Source: Podaxis mareebaensis | Lineage: Eukaryota > Basidiomycota > Agaricomycetes > Agaricales > Agaricaceae | Length of the DNA stretch: 33,021 nucleotides | Assembly: GCA_018524725.1 (NCBI GenBank) | Contig: JAEUWP010000546.1 | Location: 1 to 33,021 of the forward strand | Direction: 5' to 3' | Part shown: one piece after another, positions 9,178-19,781 of the stretch | Layout of the letters: each line of letters starts with the position of its first letter | How positions within the stretch are numbered: the stretch's first letter is position 1 | The notes under the pieces: generated by a model | The model's database searches: none | What the model saw: the letters and a program-made list of their open reading frames with translations, nothing else | What the model was told of the DNA's origin: nothing | Position numbers and translations under genes: made by a program

Positions 9178-12100
9178 ACACTCTTATTGCAGTGCTGCTT
9201 CATTATCCAACATTTCAATCTGCTCTTTTAATGTACAAAAGAACTGGTCTACAGTAGAATTTCTTTTAAATTCACCTTTACTTAAAGACATTCACATCTT
9301 ATGTCTGCAAGAACCTGCATTCAGGTTCATTTGCAACATCCCATCCACATCGACCTCTGAAGGAGATCCAATGGAAGGACCACCTATCCATAAAGATTGG
9401 TTATTACTTCACAACCAATCTATTTCTAAACCACGCATTCTCACTTATGTATGCAATTCTATTCGATCTCTTAACCCCATAATTCACCTGAACATTATAT
9501 TGTTGCCTGACTTTCAAATGTTTTCACTCTCTATTCCTAGCAAACAATATTTCCTTAATTGCTATTTTGAAACAAACGATTCTTCATCTATAGACTATCT
9601 AGAATGATGTATACACTCTTTCCCTAGCAACATTCATTATGCAGGAGGCAACTTTAACACGAGGTCTCCCGAATGGGATCATAATGCACCCCACCATCTG
9701 GCACATGCAGATTTGCTGTGCGACATCATGGATACAATTGGACTTACTAGATCTACTCTGATCCAATACTCCCCCACTCATTTCCCTGATGACCCCAATA
9801 AGGCTGCAATGGTGATCGATCTCATGTTTGCAATCCCTCCACTGGATCTCCCTGCCCCTACCCACTCCTACCAACATGATTGGCAATCTAGATCCGATCA
9901 TGTTCCCCTCTTCACACATGTCCCTTTGTTGTCAACTGCCACCCCCATCACCATTAAACGTACCATACCTAGAGACTCTGAAGAAGAAGCTCTCTTTCTA
10001 TACAATTGCTCCCTATGCATCAAGGCAATTCCTCCCAACTTTGACTCTTCAGATGATGTCAATAAATATGCGACTTCCATCTTCAATATCATTTCTGAGG
10101 AATGGAATGTGAACACTGTAGAAGTCAAAATTTGTCAATGCTCAAAGCCTTGGTGGAATAACCAATGCTCTGATGCCCTACATGCCTTTAATGCCCACTG
10201 CACCAAATGAAATTGGAGTAATTTTAGATGCACCACAAAAAAGGCAAAGAGAGCTTTCTTTGACGAAAAGATATTGGAAATCTCGAGGGAAAAACAACGA
10301 CCTTGGGACCTGATGTTGTGGGTGAAGAAACGAAATCTCCCCCCCTCTCAATCCATCCTCCACAAAGGACAACCATGTGACAAACCAGAGAGCCTATGGA
10401 AAGCACTCGATGAGACATACAATGCAGCGTCTAATAGACCTGTCGATCTCAATATAGCCAATTTTGCTCCCGAACAAGAGGAGCGATCATGGTCTCCATT
10501 CTCACCCAGGGAATTAACTGACGCCCTCTCACCCTGTGCCAATTCCTCTGCTCCAGGCCCAGACCATCTTACATGGGCCCACATCAAATTCCTCATGTCT
10601 GATGACATCATCAAATCGAACTTCACTGCTTTCACCTCAGCATGTATCCATTTCCATACATGGCTGGATTATTTTAAAACATCCACTTCAGTTATCATTC
10701 CCAAACTGAATAAACCACATTATTCAACGCCCAAAATGTTTCGGCCAATTGTCCTCCTTAATACCCTAGGAAAACTTATCGAGAAGATAATTTCTAATTG
10801 TCTTCAATTTGAATCAACCCAGTTCGATTTAGTGCACCCCCTTCAATTTGGGGGCATCATTCACCATTCCACCGAGGATGCAGGTGTCTACGTCACCCAC
10901 ATGGTACGATCAGGATGGAAAAAGAACTTGAAAATGAGCATCCTCGCATTTGATGTTGCTCAATTCTTTCCTTCTATTAATCACTCTCTTTTAATTAAAA
11001 TTCTTAAAAGACACGGTTTCCATTCATCTGTAGTCGTGTTCTTTTCAGACTATTTAGTTAATCACTTCACTAAGTACTCTTGGAACAATGACTCTTCTCC
11101 TCCTTTCCCTGCTTCTGTAGGCATAGGTCAAGGCTTGGCTCTATTCCCCATCCTAACCGCCCTTTATCTCTCACCATTCATCCACAAATTCTCTAACAAT
11201 GCTCAGTGTAAACTACTCTCTTTCATAGATGATGGTCTCATCATTGTACAGTCTGACTTGTTCCATACAAACTGTAATCTACTTGCCTCTGTATATCTTA
11301 GTTGCAAACAGTTACTAACTTCCATGGGTCTCACCCTTGAACATGACAAAACCGAGGCCTTCCATTTCTCCAACTGTCCTTGGGCAGAACCTGATCCCCA
11401 CATCATCATCGATCATCCCACAGATGGTCATCTCACCTTTATTCCCAAATGTCACCTCAGATACTTGGGATTCTACTTCGACTGGGCACTCTCCTTCAAG
11501 GAACACATCTGGTATTATTCTACCAAGGCACTATCCACAGTCAAATGCATGTACCTCCTCGGCAATTCAATCTGAGGCCTCTCCCTGCTACACAAATGCC
11601 TTCTATATAGGTCTTGTGTTGTCCCCATCGCCATATATGGCTTCTGTCTATGGTTCAATTGTAATGGCTGATACAAAGGCCTTATTAAACAACTCCAACA
11701 AATGCAACAGTCTGCAGCCTTATGGATCACCAGAGCATTTCACACAACACCCACAGGTGGTGTTGAGGCCATTGCCAGTCTCATCCCCATCCAACTCCAT
11801 CTCTTCAAGCTTGCCAAGCAGTGCTCTCTCCATTTCCAAACCCTTCCCTCCTCCCATCCCCTTAAAATCCTCACACATGACATTGACCCCCTTGATGCGC
11901 ACTCTACCAAAACTCAGTCCATGGCACTAGACTTTGTATCTGACACCCAATTAGTCTCAGACCAGTTCAATTGTCTCCACCCTAGCACCAAGCCTGGTCA
12001 GTGTCTCATCAACCACTTTGACTCCCAAATCCACTTCCATCAATGCCCTACCCCTGTCGATAATAATGTCAAGGCTAGATACATACAGTCTCTGAATGTA

Positions 12101-13102
12101 GCTAGAGATTCTTCCTTTTCTTCTCCAGTATCCCTAGTTGTCTCTTCTGACAGCTCTGTCCCCCTCAATCCACAGCTCTCTGCTACTTCCACTTATTTAG
12201 TTTTCAGCTCTTCTGCTTCTGATATCCTCTCTTCTTCAGTTTGCCCCTGTGGGGAAGTACTCTCTTCTGATTCTGAATCTTATGCAATCCGTCTCAGTCT
12301 CTTTTCCTCTATCTCTCTCGCTATCTCTTGTAGTTGTTCTTCTATTTCTTTCTTCACTGATTCCATTTCATCTGCTAAACTTCTTTTTAACTATGGCCCC
12401 CACAGTGCTCACAAGGATGCTCTAGTGGTCATCCCTCTTCTCTGAGAGTGGTTGTCTTCCTCCCCCCTCAATAACATCCATTTCTGGTCAGTCCCTTCCT
12501 CCAAAAAATGGTCGATTCACTTCCAAGCACATAATTTCACCAAGTCGCTGTGCATTCCCAACAATCCACGGTTCCCTATCCACACCTCTTTAGGATATGT
12601 TCACAATCACTATACCATCAAATGCCTTGCTCTCTGGAGGCAAAAGATGAACATTCCTAAATATTGAGGCCACAACTGGCTTCCCCTTAACAATCCTGCA
12701 GATCAACCCCTGGAACCCAAATACACCAATAGCAGCACCTGGCTCTTATCAGGCCTTGGTGCAGACCCCAACCTTTGTGCACGCTTCACATGCTGCGTGA
12801 CTGACCACACACCTATTGGCTCATTCAGACAGCACTTCTTCCCAGGGTGCTACATTACCTCCTGCCCATGCAGTGAAGAACTTGAGATGTGGGACCACAT
12901 CATCCATCACTGTCCCCTCTTCCACCAGCCTTATGGTATTCATACAAATATCTTTTGGCTAATCGAGTTCCTTCGTGAAAACCTGGCAGCCTTTTCCTTC
13001 ACTGACCAAATTCAAGGACCAATAACTTTTGAGGACTACAACACTCAATGGCTTACTCGACAAGAGAGGCTGGCCTTACACAGTGCTCCAGATGTTCACT
13101 GA
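9170..13102 (+). pseudogene. LINE1 ORF2: endonuclease-RT-RNase H-CCHC polyprotein with six stops
   Basis: One frame of about 1310 codons runs without frameshift. The likely start, ATG at 9170, overlaps the ORF1 stop. The N-terminus is an exonuclease-endonuclease-phosphatase fold; its catalytic GGDFN motif reads GGNFN (Asn codon at 9650). RT follows, with AFDV near 10945, GQG near 11127 and FIDD at 11222. RNase H-like sequence begins near 12140, and a CX1CX7HX4C finger lies near 12863. Stops: 9605, 10208, 11573, one near 11670, 12443 and 12665. The encoded machine would nick target DNA and prime reverse transcription there. With a broken endonuclease motif and the stops, this copy is dead. Confidence 0.9.
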
Positions 13103-13407
13103 AAGGGTCTTTCCTTCTTTCTCTCTTTCTCTCTCTTATATACACTTGCCTTTCGCTAGCTCCATCTTTCCCCTTCCACTTCACTTTCATCTCTTCTCTC
13201 TCTCTATGTTTGACTAGCTGTACTCCCTATCTTGTGCTGGTTGCCTCTCACTAGCTCCCTCACTCCCCTCCTCATCTCTTTTTCTTTTTCCTCTCTTTCT
13301 TTTTCTTTTTCTTTCTTGTTTCTGTAGGTTTCAGTTCTTGGGACTGCTATTGTGCACCTGTTTGTAGTAGCTAGTCTATTGCAATAAATGTTGATTTAAA
13401 AAAAAAA
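13103..13407 (+). other. LINE1 3' UTR and poly(A) tail
   Basis: The stretch is CT-rich, then carries a block conserved in all three LINE copies: a GGGACTGCTAT motif, a TAGTAGCTAGTCTATTGC motif and AATAAA, ending in about 11 A. The conserved block is probably what the element's RT recognises. Confidence 0.75.
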
Positions 13408-13422
13408 ATGTTTTGGAAGGTC
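13408..13422. repeat. LINE1 target-site duplication, right copy
   Basis: Exact repeat of 6463-6477; Gypsy1 RT resumes here. Confidence 0.95.
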
Positions 13423-14657
13423 ACGGGACTGTTGCACATTCTGAAAAACATGACTGTAGGTTTGAATAATCCTCAGTGAGTATGGAAAGCTCCTTTCCAT
13501 CTGTCTTCTTCAATGATGCAAATGTTGTTGTAGCCAAGTCTGACATTGAGTGTGGTGAAGTATTTCGAGCCTTGTAATTTGTCAAGTATGGATTGGATCG
13601 AAGGGATAGGATAGCCGTTCTTGACTGTGTGTTTGTTAAGATAGTGATAGTCCTGACAGGGCCTAAGTTTCCCATCTTTCTTTGAGACAAAGAAAAATGG
13701 TGAGGCCATGGGAGATTTCGAGGGTCTGATGTATCCTTTTGCAAGGTTTTCTTCAAGGAATTTGTCAAGCTCTTTCTCTTCAGTGAGGGAGAGTTTGTAG
13801 GAGGGAAAAGCCTTTGGGATGAAGGTCTCCTTTGTTTTGATCCAGTGGTCCCATTGTTGAGCAGGAGGGAATCTTTCACTTTTCTTTTGGGAGAAAAGGT
13901 CAAGATATTCGTGAAATTCCTGGGGAACTATCTTTTCAGGATTGGTCTCCTTTTTCTGTTCTCCTGCTTGGGCTAATATTTGAGAGTAAGAGGTCTTGGT
14001 GTTTATTTTGGTGAAGTTTTCCTTGGAGAAATCTTCTTCAAGCTCATTCATGTAGATTTCTGAGAGAGTGGCATCGATTATTGAAGAGAGCATAGTGTTC
14101 TCCATTAAACGTCTCCATGAGAGGGTTTGTTTTGACCAGTCAATGTTGGGATTGTATTTGGCAAGCCAGGGAATTCCCAAGATTATTCTAGGTCAGCCTA
14201 GATTAATCACTTGCAAATCCATCTTCATTTGTTTCCCATAGATGGTGAAATCAAGGGTAACAGAGTGAGTGATTTGCTTATCTTTGTTCAGGGTTCCATC
14301 GGCATTTCTGACTTTGATTGGCTTTTTCAATGGCGTTGTTTTCAGATTCCATCTCTCGACCAGTCAATGGTCGATAAAGTCTTGTCCTGCTCTGGAATCT
14401 ATCAGTGTGAGGTCTTCCACAGATTTTTCAGAAAGATGCATGGTGGTGGGGCAATAAAAGGTGTTGGATTGATGAGTCTTTAGGCACAATTCAGAAGCAG
14501 ATACCTCATTCTGAGAAAAGAAAGGGGGCATAATTTTGTCCTTTGGATGGGGATAAGAATTGGAAACCAGTCCATTGGAAAATAAGAAAGGAAGAGAAGA
14601 AAAATCATTCTTTGGTGCATCTTTCTTTACTCTAGATGATCTAGATGTGGAGGCTAG
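13423..14657 (-). pseudogene. pol: Gypsy1 pol, 5' part: protease and RT fingers
   Basis: Reading leftwards, an aspartic protease comes first. Its active-site triplet DSG reads DSR (14391-14399), a CCGG-to-CCAG change at a CpG. The protease ends near ILGIPWLAKY at about 14175. RT begins with a GYIRPSKSP block and KKDGKLRPC near 13670, then SPFFF, up to the LINE1 insertion site. An in-frame TGA at 13473 replaces the arginine usual before GLF in this family; others lie in the protease near 14365 and 14195. The open frame begins beside the gag stop and is in the -1 frame relative to gag. Confidence 0.87.
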
Positions 14658-16659
14658 TCATCTGAGGCAAAATCCTGGATCTCCTTTGCTTGAGCACTGG
14701 TGGAGTTTGAAAATTCAGTGAAGATCTCAGCGACTTCTTCATTGTCTGCTTCCTGAATTATTTCATTGATCCAGGTGAACATGGCTTTTCACTTCTGCTG
14801 CTTTTCTTTGTTGTGGGGTAGTTTAGGGGGTACAGGTGGCTTATGCTTGGAAACCTTTGCTTGGGCATTTCACAGTAAGTTTCATGTCAATTGCAGTGGG
14901 TTCAGTTTCTTTGGACATTCTTGAGTGAAATGTCCCATTTGTCCGCAGTTGAAACATTTCCCTTGCTTGAGGTCATTGCACATTTTCGGGGTGAGGATGT
15001 TCTGTAGAAACGTCTCCAGGAGGTCTTGATTTTCTTCTACCTCATTGACTTCTGCATTGGATTCTTCTTCCAGGGAATAGTCTTCTTCAAGTGTGATTTC
15101 AGAGAGTGCCAGTGCCAGGTTATCCACATCCATGGCATATAGATCTTTATACGCTTGGCTCCTTGACCAATTTGTATTATAGGATGTCTTCTTCTTTGGT
15201 TGGGGTATAGCTCTATTGGTTCATTCTTGGGCATGGCTAGCTTGATAGTTGTTCTCCATGCAGTGTTGTTCTTCTGCTGCTCTTGCTGCTTTGAACCAGA
15301 TGTCAATGTCTGGTCCGGGTCTGAGGGCAATGGTTTTGAGACCAATTTTGAAGTCCAGTCCTTACCTGAATCGATAGATGAGTTCTTGGGGATTGACCAT
15401 CCCTGCTTGGGTTGCAAGGACTTTGAACTCAGAGATGTACTGGTCTACTGGTCTTTGTTTTTGCTTGAGAGTGTGGAGTTGTTGGAGAGTGTCTTCAGTG
15501 TAGTTGTAAGGGAGGAAGACTCTGTCAAGTTCATCTTGGAATGCATTGAACATTCCAAGGTGTAATACACCATTGAAGTTGTGTTGGCAGAGATATTCTG
15601 TTTTCCATGGTTCCACTGCTCCTCCAATGTAGTAGAGCATGAATATGATGGCATTGTGGTTGGTAGGGAATTTGTGCTGGTTGGTGATAATGTACAGGGT
15701 GCATTGCTGCTTCCATGGCAGGTACTTCTGCAGGTCTCCATCATACAAGGGTGGTGCCTCATATTTTGGTGTGGAAGGGGCAGCAGGCATTTGTGCTTAT
15801 TGGGGAAAACTGAATCCTGGTGGAGGTGCTCCTGGTTGTCCCAGCACTGGAGGTCCTGGGGGTGGTGCTCCTGGTGGTCCTAGTGGCAGGTTTGGACCTG
15901 GTTGGCCTGGTCCTGAAGGTGGACATCCAGGTAGAGGTGGTCCAGGAGGTAGGTGAGGGCTTCCTGTTTGTGGTGGGTTTGCTGGCTGAGTTGCTCCAGT
16001 CTGAGGTGGGTTTCCCTGATTTCCTTGTACAATTCCAGTTGTTTGATGTCTGGGAATCGCTGGGTTGGTGAAGAGGGGCTGTTGGAAGAATCTCTGGTTT
16101 GGGGGTATGATATTACTTCCAAATGCAAAGGTGGCAGCTTGATTGACGGGTGCTGTGGAGTCCATTCTAGGAACTGGTGGTTGCAGTTGCAGCGGTGGTT
16201 GAACTGACTGCTGGGGGGTGGGAGTAGGGTGTTGTGATGATTGTTGCTGGTACAGGGGTGGAATTGAGGCTGCACTTGGAGGTTGAGTGAGTTGCTGAGG
16301 TGGTTGTATGACAGCAGGAGGGATAGTGACAGTGGTTGACATTTGTTGTCTTTGTTCTCTAGCTGCTTCTCTTCTTCCTCTAATATTGGTGGTAAGTCAC
16401 AGTTCCCAAGGGGTGACTTCATCAAGGTTAAGAGATCTGACTCTTCTTGGAGGTCTTGTTCTGGCTGGGGATATGATGGGTGAGACAGGGGATGCTGATT
16501 GTTGAGCTGTTTCATCACTGCTGTCTGAGTCCTGGGCTCTAACTTGTTCCAGTAAGGTGGCTGCTTCTCCTGAGATGGTGAGGGGGGTGGGGGAGTGGAA
16601 GGACATTCAAGGTTCCTCTCGATGAGGGCTTGAATTAATTCCTGTACTTGATCTGGCAT
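14654..16659 (-). pseudogene. gag: Gypsy1 gag: capsid and zinc knuckle, decayed
   Basis: The N-terminus starts at ATG 16657-16659 but changes frame near 16582-16593, two G-runs on the + strand, so an indel is likely there. The rest stays in one frame: acidic and Gln/Pro-rich segments, a PPG-rich collagen-like stretch (15797-15960), then a retrotransposon capsid domain (15362-15790) with a YDGDLQKYLPW block. One CX2CX4HX4C knuckle (CFNCGQMGHFTQEC) lies near 14930-14975. Stops interrupt it near 16394, 15797, 15365, 15220 and 14880. It would form the particle and package RNA. Confidence 0.85.
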
Positions 16660-16817
16660 AAGGTTGAGGTGTCAGAGATTTGGGGGAATTAAGGAGAGAA
16701 TAGAAGTATTGTCCTGCAAAGAATTCCAGGAAGATGATAAGGTAGAATAAATAGAAGAAGGGGTGAATGGCTGAGGGTCATCAATTTCAGATGATTGAGA
16801 ACTTCCATCAACTTCCA

Positions 16818-16913
16818 TTGATCGAGAATGCTTTTCAATTTCTGTCGATCAAGAACACTTTGATTTCTGTTGATTGAGAATGCTTTTCAATTTCTGTTGA
16901 TCAAGAACACTTC
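16818..16913. repeat. Two-copy tandem repeat in the Gypsy1 leader (period about 51 bp)
   Basis: A unit containing GAGAATGCTTTTCAATTTCTG followed by GATCAAGAACACTT occurs twice with a few transitions. It lies between the start of gag and the primer-binding site, in the untranslated leader. Confidence 0.65.
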
Positions 16914-16964
16914 ACCTTGACAAATGTCAATGCAATTTACAGTCAGAGGGTCTTCTTCTGACAG

Positions 16965-17167
16965 ACCACCAATTGTTGAGTGGGTGTATTACAGGCTTCC
17001 TTGCCAGACCACCAAACAATGAGTGGGCAAATTACAGTCGAGAAGGGAATTTGGTGTCATTTAGGCACAGCACAAAGCAATGAGAACCAACAATGTCCTG
17101 ATGGCACAGTGCAAAGCAATGAGAACCTTGGGGTGACTACACACACAGCACGAAGCAATGAGAATGG
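16965..17167. repeat. Minisatellite in the Gypsy1 leader (period about 39 bp)
   Basis: Repeated units share a core like AAAGCAATGAGAACC or CCAAACAATGAGTGGG. Clear copies start near 16965, 17004, 17067, 17106 and 17145, most spaced by 39 bp. They sit in the leader RNA, where packaging or translation-control structures are often found. Confidence 0.65.
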
Positions 17168-17208
17168 TAGTTGGGGTGAAATTACAACATGGGATTGGCA
17201 CACAAGGG

Positions 17209-17220
17209 AAGTCTAATCTT
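17209..17220 (-). other. Gypsy1 primer-binding site, self-complementary type
   Basis: On the - strand AAGATTAGACTT lies two bases after the 5' LTR. The LTR itself contains the exact complement, AAGTCTAATCTT, on the same strand (17522-17533). This matches the self-priming mechanism known for Tf1 and related chromoviruses, in which the RNA 5' end folds back as primer in place of a tRNA. Confidence 0.75.
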
Positions 17221-17222
17221 GA

Positions 17223-18012
17223 TGTTACAAGGTTTCTTCTTTGGCTAAGTGATGCCTAAGTCAGAGCCTATCCTTGTAAAAGGGGATGAGCAGAGGTCCT
17301 AGTCCTGTACAGGTCAGTAGGAGCTGCTCTGTTTAACCTCAGGTGGCTGTTCACATTGTCTCTAGGCAGCTAACTTCGTATAGATTGCACACTCCATAGG
17401 ACAAGACATTGATGAGAAGCCTGAGAGGGAAAATCGACTTTCAAGGGCAAAGAGTTGTAGACTTAACATGCTACAATAGACTTGGACTTATTCAAAGTAC
17501 CAAGAGTAGGTAACACATGTTAAGATTAGACTTGGCTAATCTACATGTCCAGGTGTTGTACATATACTAAGTCCAATGACTACTTAAGGAAGTAGATCAA
17601 CTGTAGCATAGTAAGTGAATAAGAAGAAGAAAGCATATAAAAGGAATTCATAAGGAATAAGAAAGAGGAGTGTATACAGCATAGGCAAGAGTCTGCATGA
17701 GTGAACATAATTGATGCAAGCATAAATATGACAGAGGTGATGAAACTTATACCTAGTCCTAATATAGAAAAGTGTCTAGGAAAGGAAGTAGTAAGTTCAG
17801 CATTTAATCACAGATCATCATTGCATGGAAAATACACTCTGTGGTAGCAGCATGCTTCATCTACCTTCTCGCACATTTCCCAATCAAGTGTTTGTTGCAA
17901 TTTGGTGGTTTCCTGCCAGAGGCTGACCATCATGTGCTTCATCAAATCCCAGTCTTTGTAAGTCTGCTCCTTGGTCTCTTCAGTGATCTCGGAGTCTGCA
18001 ATATTTGTAACA
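17223..18012 (-). repeat. Gypsy1 5' LTR
   Basis: Same length and termini as 1819-2608. On the - strand it carries a TATA-like box (TATATGTA, 17559-17566) about 33 bases upstream of the self-primer sequence. Confidence 0.95.
17522..17533 (-). promoter_or_regulatory. Predicted RNA 5' end and self-primer of Gypsy1
   Basis: AAGTCTAATCTT on the - strand pairs over 12 of 12 bases with the primer-binding site. It starts 33 bases after the start of a TATA-like box, the spacing expected for a transcription start, so the transcript should begin with the primer. A short inverted repeat (GATTAG and CTAATC around CCAAGT) spans it. Confidence 0.65.
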
Positions 18013-18250
18013 GCTGGTTAATTTTTGGTGTATCTCATTGTTGCTTTTCTATGACAATTTACATGTATACATACATCCAGTATGTTGGCTGTCCTTGCAT
18101 ACCCTGGAATGATTGTATGGTCCTAAATCCTTTTGTACCTTGCAAGATACCTTCCAGATACATGGCATTTTGTGGTTTTTAGTACATTTCAGTATATGTA
18201 TTGATATTTTTTGGTATGTATAGTTTCAGCCTTTCTGCTGATGCCTCAAA
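18013..18250 (+). repeat. Gypsy1 target duplication (18013-18017) and probable SINE body
   Basis: GCTGG repeats 1814-1818. The AT-rich sequence after it continues the interrupted tRNA-like unit and has no coding character. Where the SINE ends is uncertain; about 18250 is a guess from the change in composition. Confidence 0.35.
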
Positions 18251-19235
18251 TCTTGTTCAGTCTCCACTGACCAACACTCTAGGACTTGACTTTGACCCAA
18301 ATCAGGCCACCAATGTATCCAATTCCACCAGCATTTTTCCTGGTGAAGGTCAGGACTAGCCAGAAATACATAATACTAGCTGACAACAAATCAGCCCCCA
18401 TCAACCCACCAGCTTCTGGCTTCTTTATGAATGCTCATGGTTTTGCAACCAACACTTGGCCACAATCTCTCAGACCATCCACTCTGGTGGAACTGGTGCA
18501 CTTTCCAGACTTCTTCATCTGATGAGAACTTATCCCATCAAGTGGTCCAACTTCTGGTAGAAAAAGGAATGCCAGGAGTTATCCATAATTCCTGAAATGA
18601 CAACAATCATTCTACATGGAAAGTGATGACAAAAGAAAGAGTGAGCATGATCACATCTGTCAATTGTATGAGTTCCAAGTCACTGAGATACCTTACAGTT
18701 CCAAGAACCACTGCTGAGTAACCTAGGGACAGTCAGCTGTCCAAGAGAGATGCCTACACCAATGAACCGCAATTATAAGGAGCTGAGCAGGGAGGAAGCA
18801 GAAATGTTTATAGAACAAGCCTAGTTGGCAAGTATTGAATGAGCAAGACTAAAGATGGATAGGGGAAGTCCTCGAGAGTATAGTTAGAGTCCTAGGGTAT
18901 CATCCAGAAGGTGCCTATCTACTACTGTTAAGCTGTATTTTATGGCAAAGTTATGAGTCCATGTGCCATTTTGCTGCTGATATGAATCCAGAGAGGTCAG
19001 GACAGACATTAAGTGTGTGCTAGTAGATATAGTAATATGAGTCATAGCCAAACCTAATGATGTACTGAGATGCAAGGATCAAGGGTATATACTTTAATGC
19101 AAGGCCTTGTTATCTATCCCTCTCAAGTGATTACACAAGTGCAAGTACATGATGGACAGACATTCAGTAGCCATTTCACGAGCAAGAGAGCACCAGTCCT
19201 CACATCAGCAGGGTATTTGAATACTGACCTCCCAG
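18251..19235. other. Unassigned old sequence
   Basis: About 1 kb without a credible gene. Short ORFs on both strands (for example 18286-18522 on +) lack recognisable motifs or a family match that I can see. It is CpG-poor like its neighbours. It may hold the 3' LTR of Gypsy2, which cannot be identified without its partner. Confidence 0.4.
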
Positions 19236-19465
19236 TCAGTCCACCATCAGTGCTACTGGAAACATTGTAGCCTTTTGTGGGGACAAGCCATAAATGATGG
19301 GGGAACATGGCAGTTGAATGCCTTGTTCAACTTGGAGAGTGTTACAACTCATAATTTCTGAGCCCTTTCCCCATCTATCTATGGAATGTGAAAGGTACTT
19401 ATCATCTGTGTCAGTTTCATCTTTCTGGAGCATATGTGTGATAGTTGGCAATTGCCCATTGGGGT
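19236..19465 (-). pseudogene. Displaced 3' tail of Gypsy2 pol ORF
   Basis: Joining this to 29038 across LINE2, with one copy of the target duplication removed, keeps the Gypsy2 pol frame open, giving an acidic C-terminal tail that ends with a stop at 19236-19238. No domain is recognisable in this tail. Confidence 0.6.
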
Positions 19466-19475
19466 ATGGTTTGTG

Positions 19476-19479
<4 letters not shown>
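19466..19479. repeat. LINE2 target-site duplication, left copy
   Basis: ATGGTTTGTGTGCT is repeated exactly at 29024-29037. Confidence 0.9.
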
Positions 19480-19504
<25 letters not shown>

Positions 19505-19509
<5 letters not shown>

Positions 19510-19781
19510 TCAACATTTATTGCAATAGAACTAGCTACTACAAACGGGTGCACGATAGCAGTCCCAATACTGAAACTAAAGAAAAAGAAAAGAGAGAAAG
19601 GGAAATACGGAAAGAGAGAAGTATGAGGGCAGATGAAGCTACTCTATATACAGATGAGATGAGAAGAGAGTAAAAACTAACTTATCAAGACATGAGTGAG
19701 AGAGAAATGGTTCAGAAAATGAAGAGATGTAGGAGTGTGGAGCTAGCTATGAGAAAAATGAAAATAAAAGAAATAAAGCCT
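19505..19781 (-). other. LINE2 3' UTR
   Basis: It is purine-rich on the + strand, hence CT-rich in the element sense. The end nearest the tail repeats the LINE block with GGGACTGCTATCGTGCACCC and AATAAA. No ORF. Confidence 0.7.

Larger units (their letters stand above)
6478..13407 (+). mobile_element. LINE1: full-length Tad1-like non-LTR retrotransposon, decayed
   Basis: A perfect 15-bp target duplication flanks it. It has a 90-bp 5' leader, ORF1 with zinc knuckles, ORF2 with endonuclease, RT, RNase H and a CCHC finger, a pyrimidine-rich 3' UTR, AATAAA and a poly(A) of about 11. Its first base matches the first base of LINE2 (CAATCTTCC against CAAACCTTCC), and both leaders are 90 bp, which shows that neither copy is 5'-truncated. 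The domain order fits the Tad1 clade common in fungi. CpG is scarce and ORF2 carries six stops, so it is an old, inactive copy. Confidence 0.92.
1819..18012 (-). mobile_element. Gypsy1: complete chromovirus-type Ty3/Gypsy LTR retrotransposon, decayed, with LINE1 inside
   Basis: Two LTRs of equal length (790 bp) bound the element, and GCTGG flanks both sides as a 5-bp target duplication. Reading on the - strand the order is 5' LTR, primer-binding site, leader repeats, gag with a zinc knuckle, protease, RT, RNase H, integrase, chromodomain, an extra ORF with two knuckles, polypurine tract and 3' LTR. That order and the chromodomain place it among chromoviruses; the self-complementary primer site fits the Tf1/sushi group. 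Without the 6.9-kb LINE1 and its duplicated target, the element is about 9.25 kb. Many in-frame stops make it non-autonomous. Confidence 0.93.

Noticed and set aside
15639..15956. Glycine-rich + strand ORF
   Set aside because: It is antisense to the proline-rich part of Gypsy1 gag, which explains its composition.
16965..17167. CRISPR array
   Set aside because: Unit spacing is regular, but the units are diverged direct repeats without unique spacers, and they lie in a retrotransposon leader.
18286..18522. 78-aa + strand ORF as a gene
   Set aside because: No motif, no conserved start context and no support from the neighbours; the composition is like that of the decayed surroundings.
19479..19504. 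Poly(T) run as a simple repeat
   Set aside because: It is the poly(A) tail of LINE2 read on the opposite strand.
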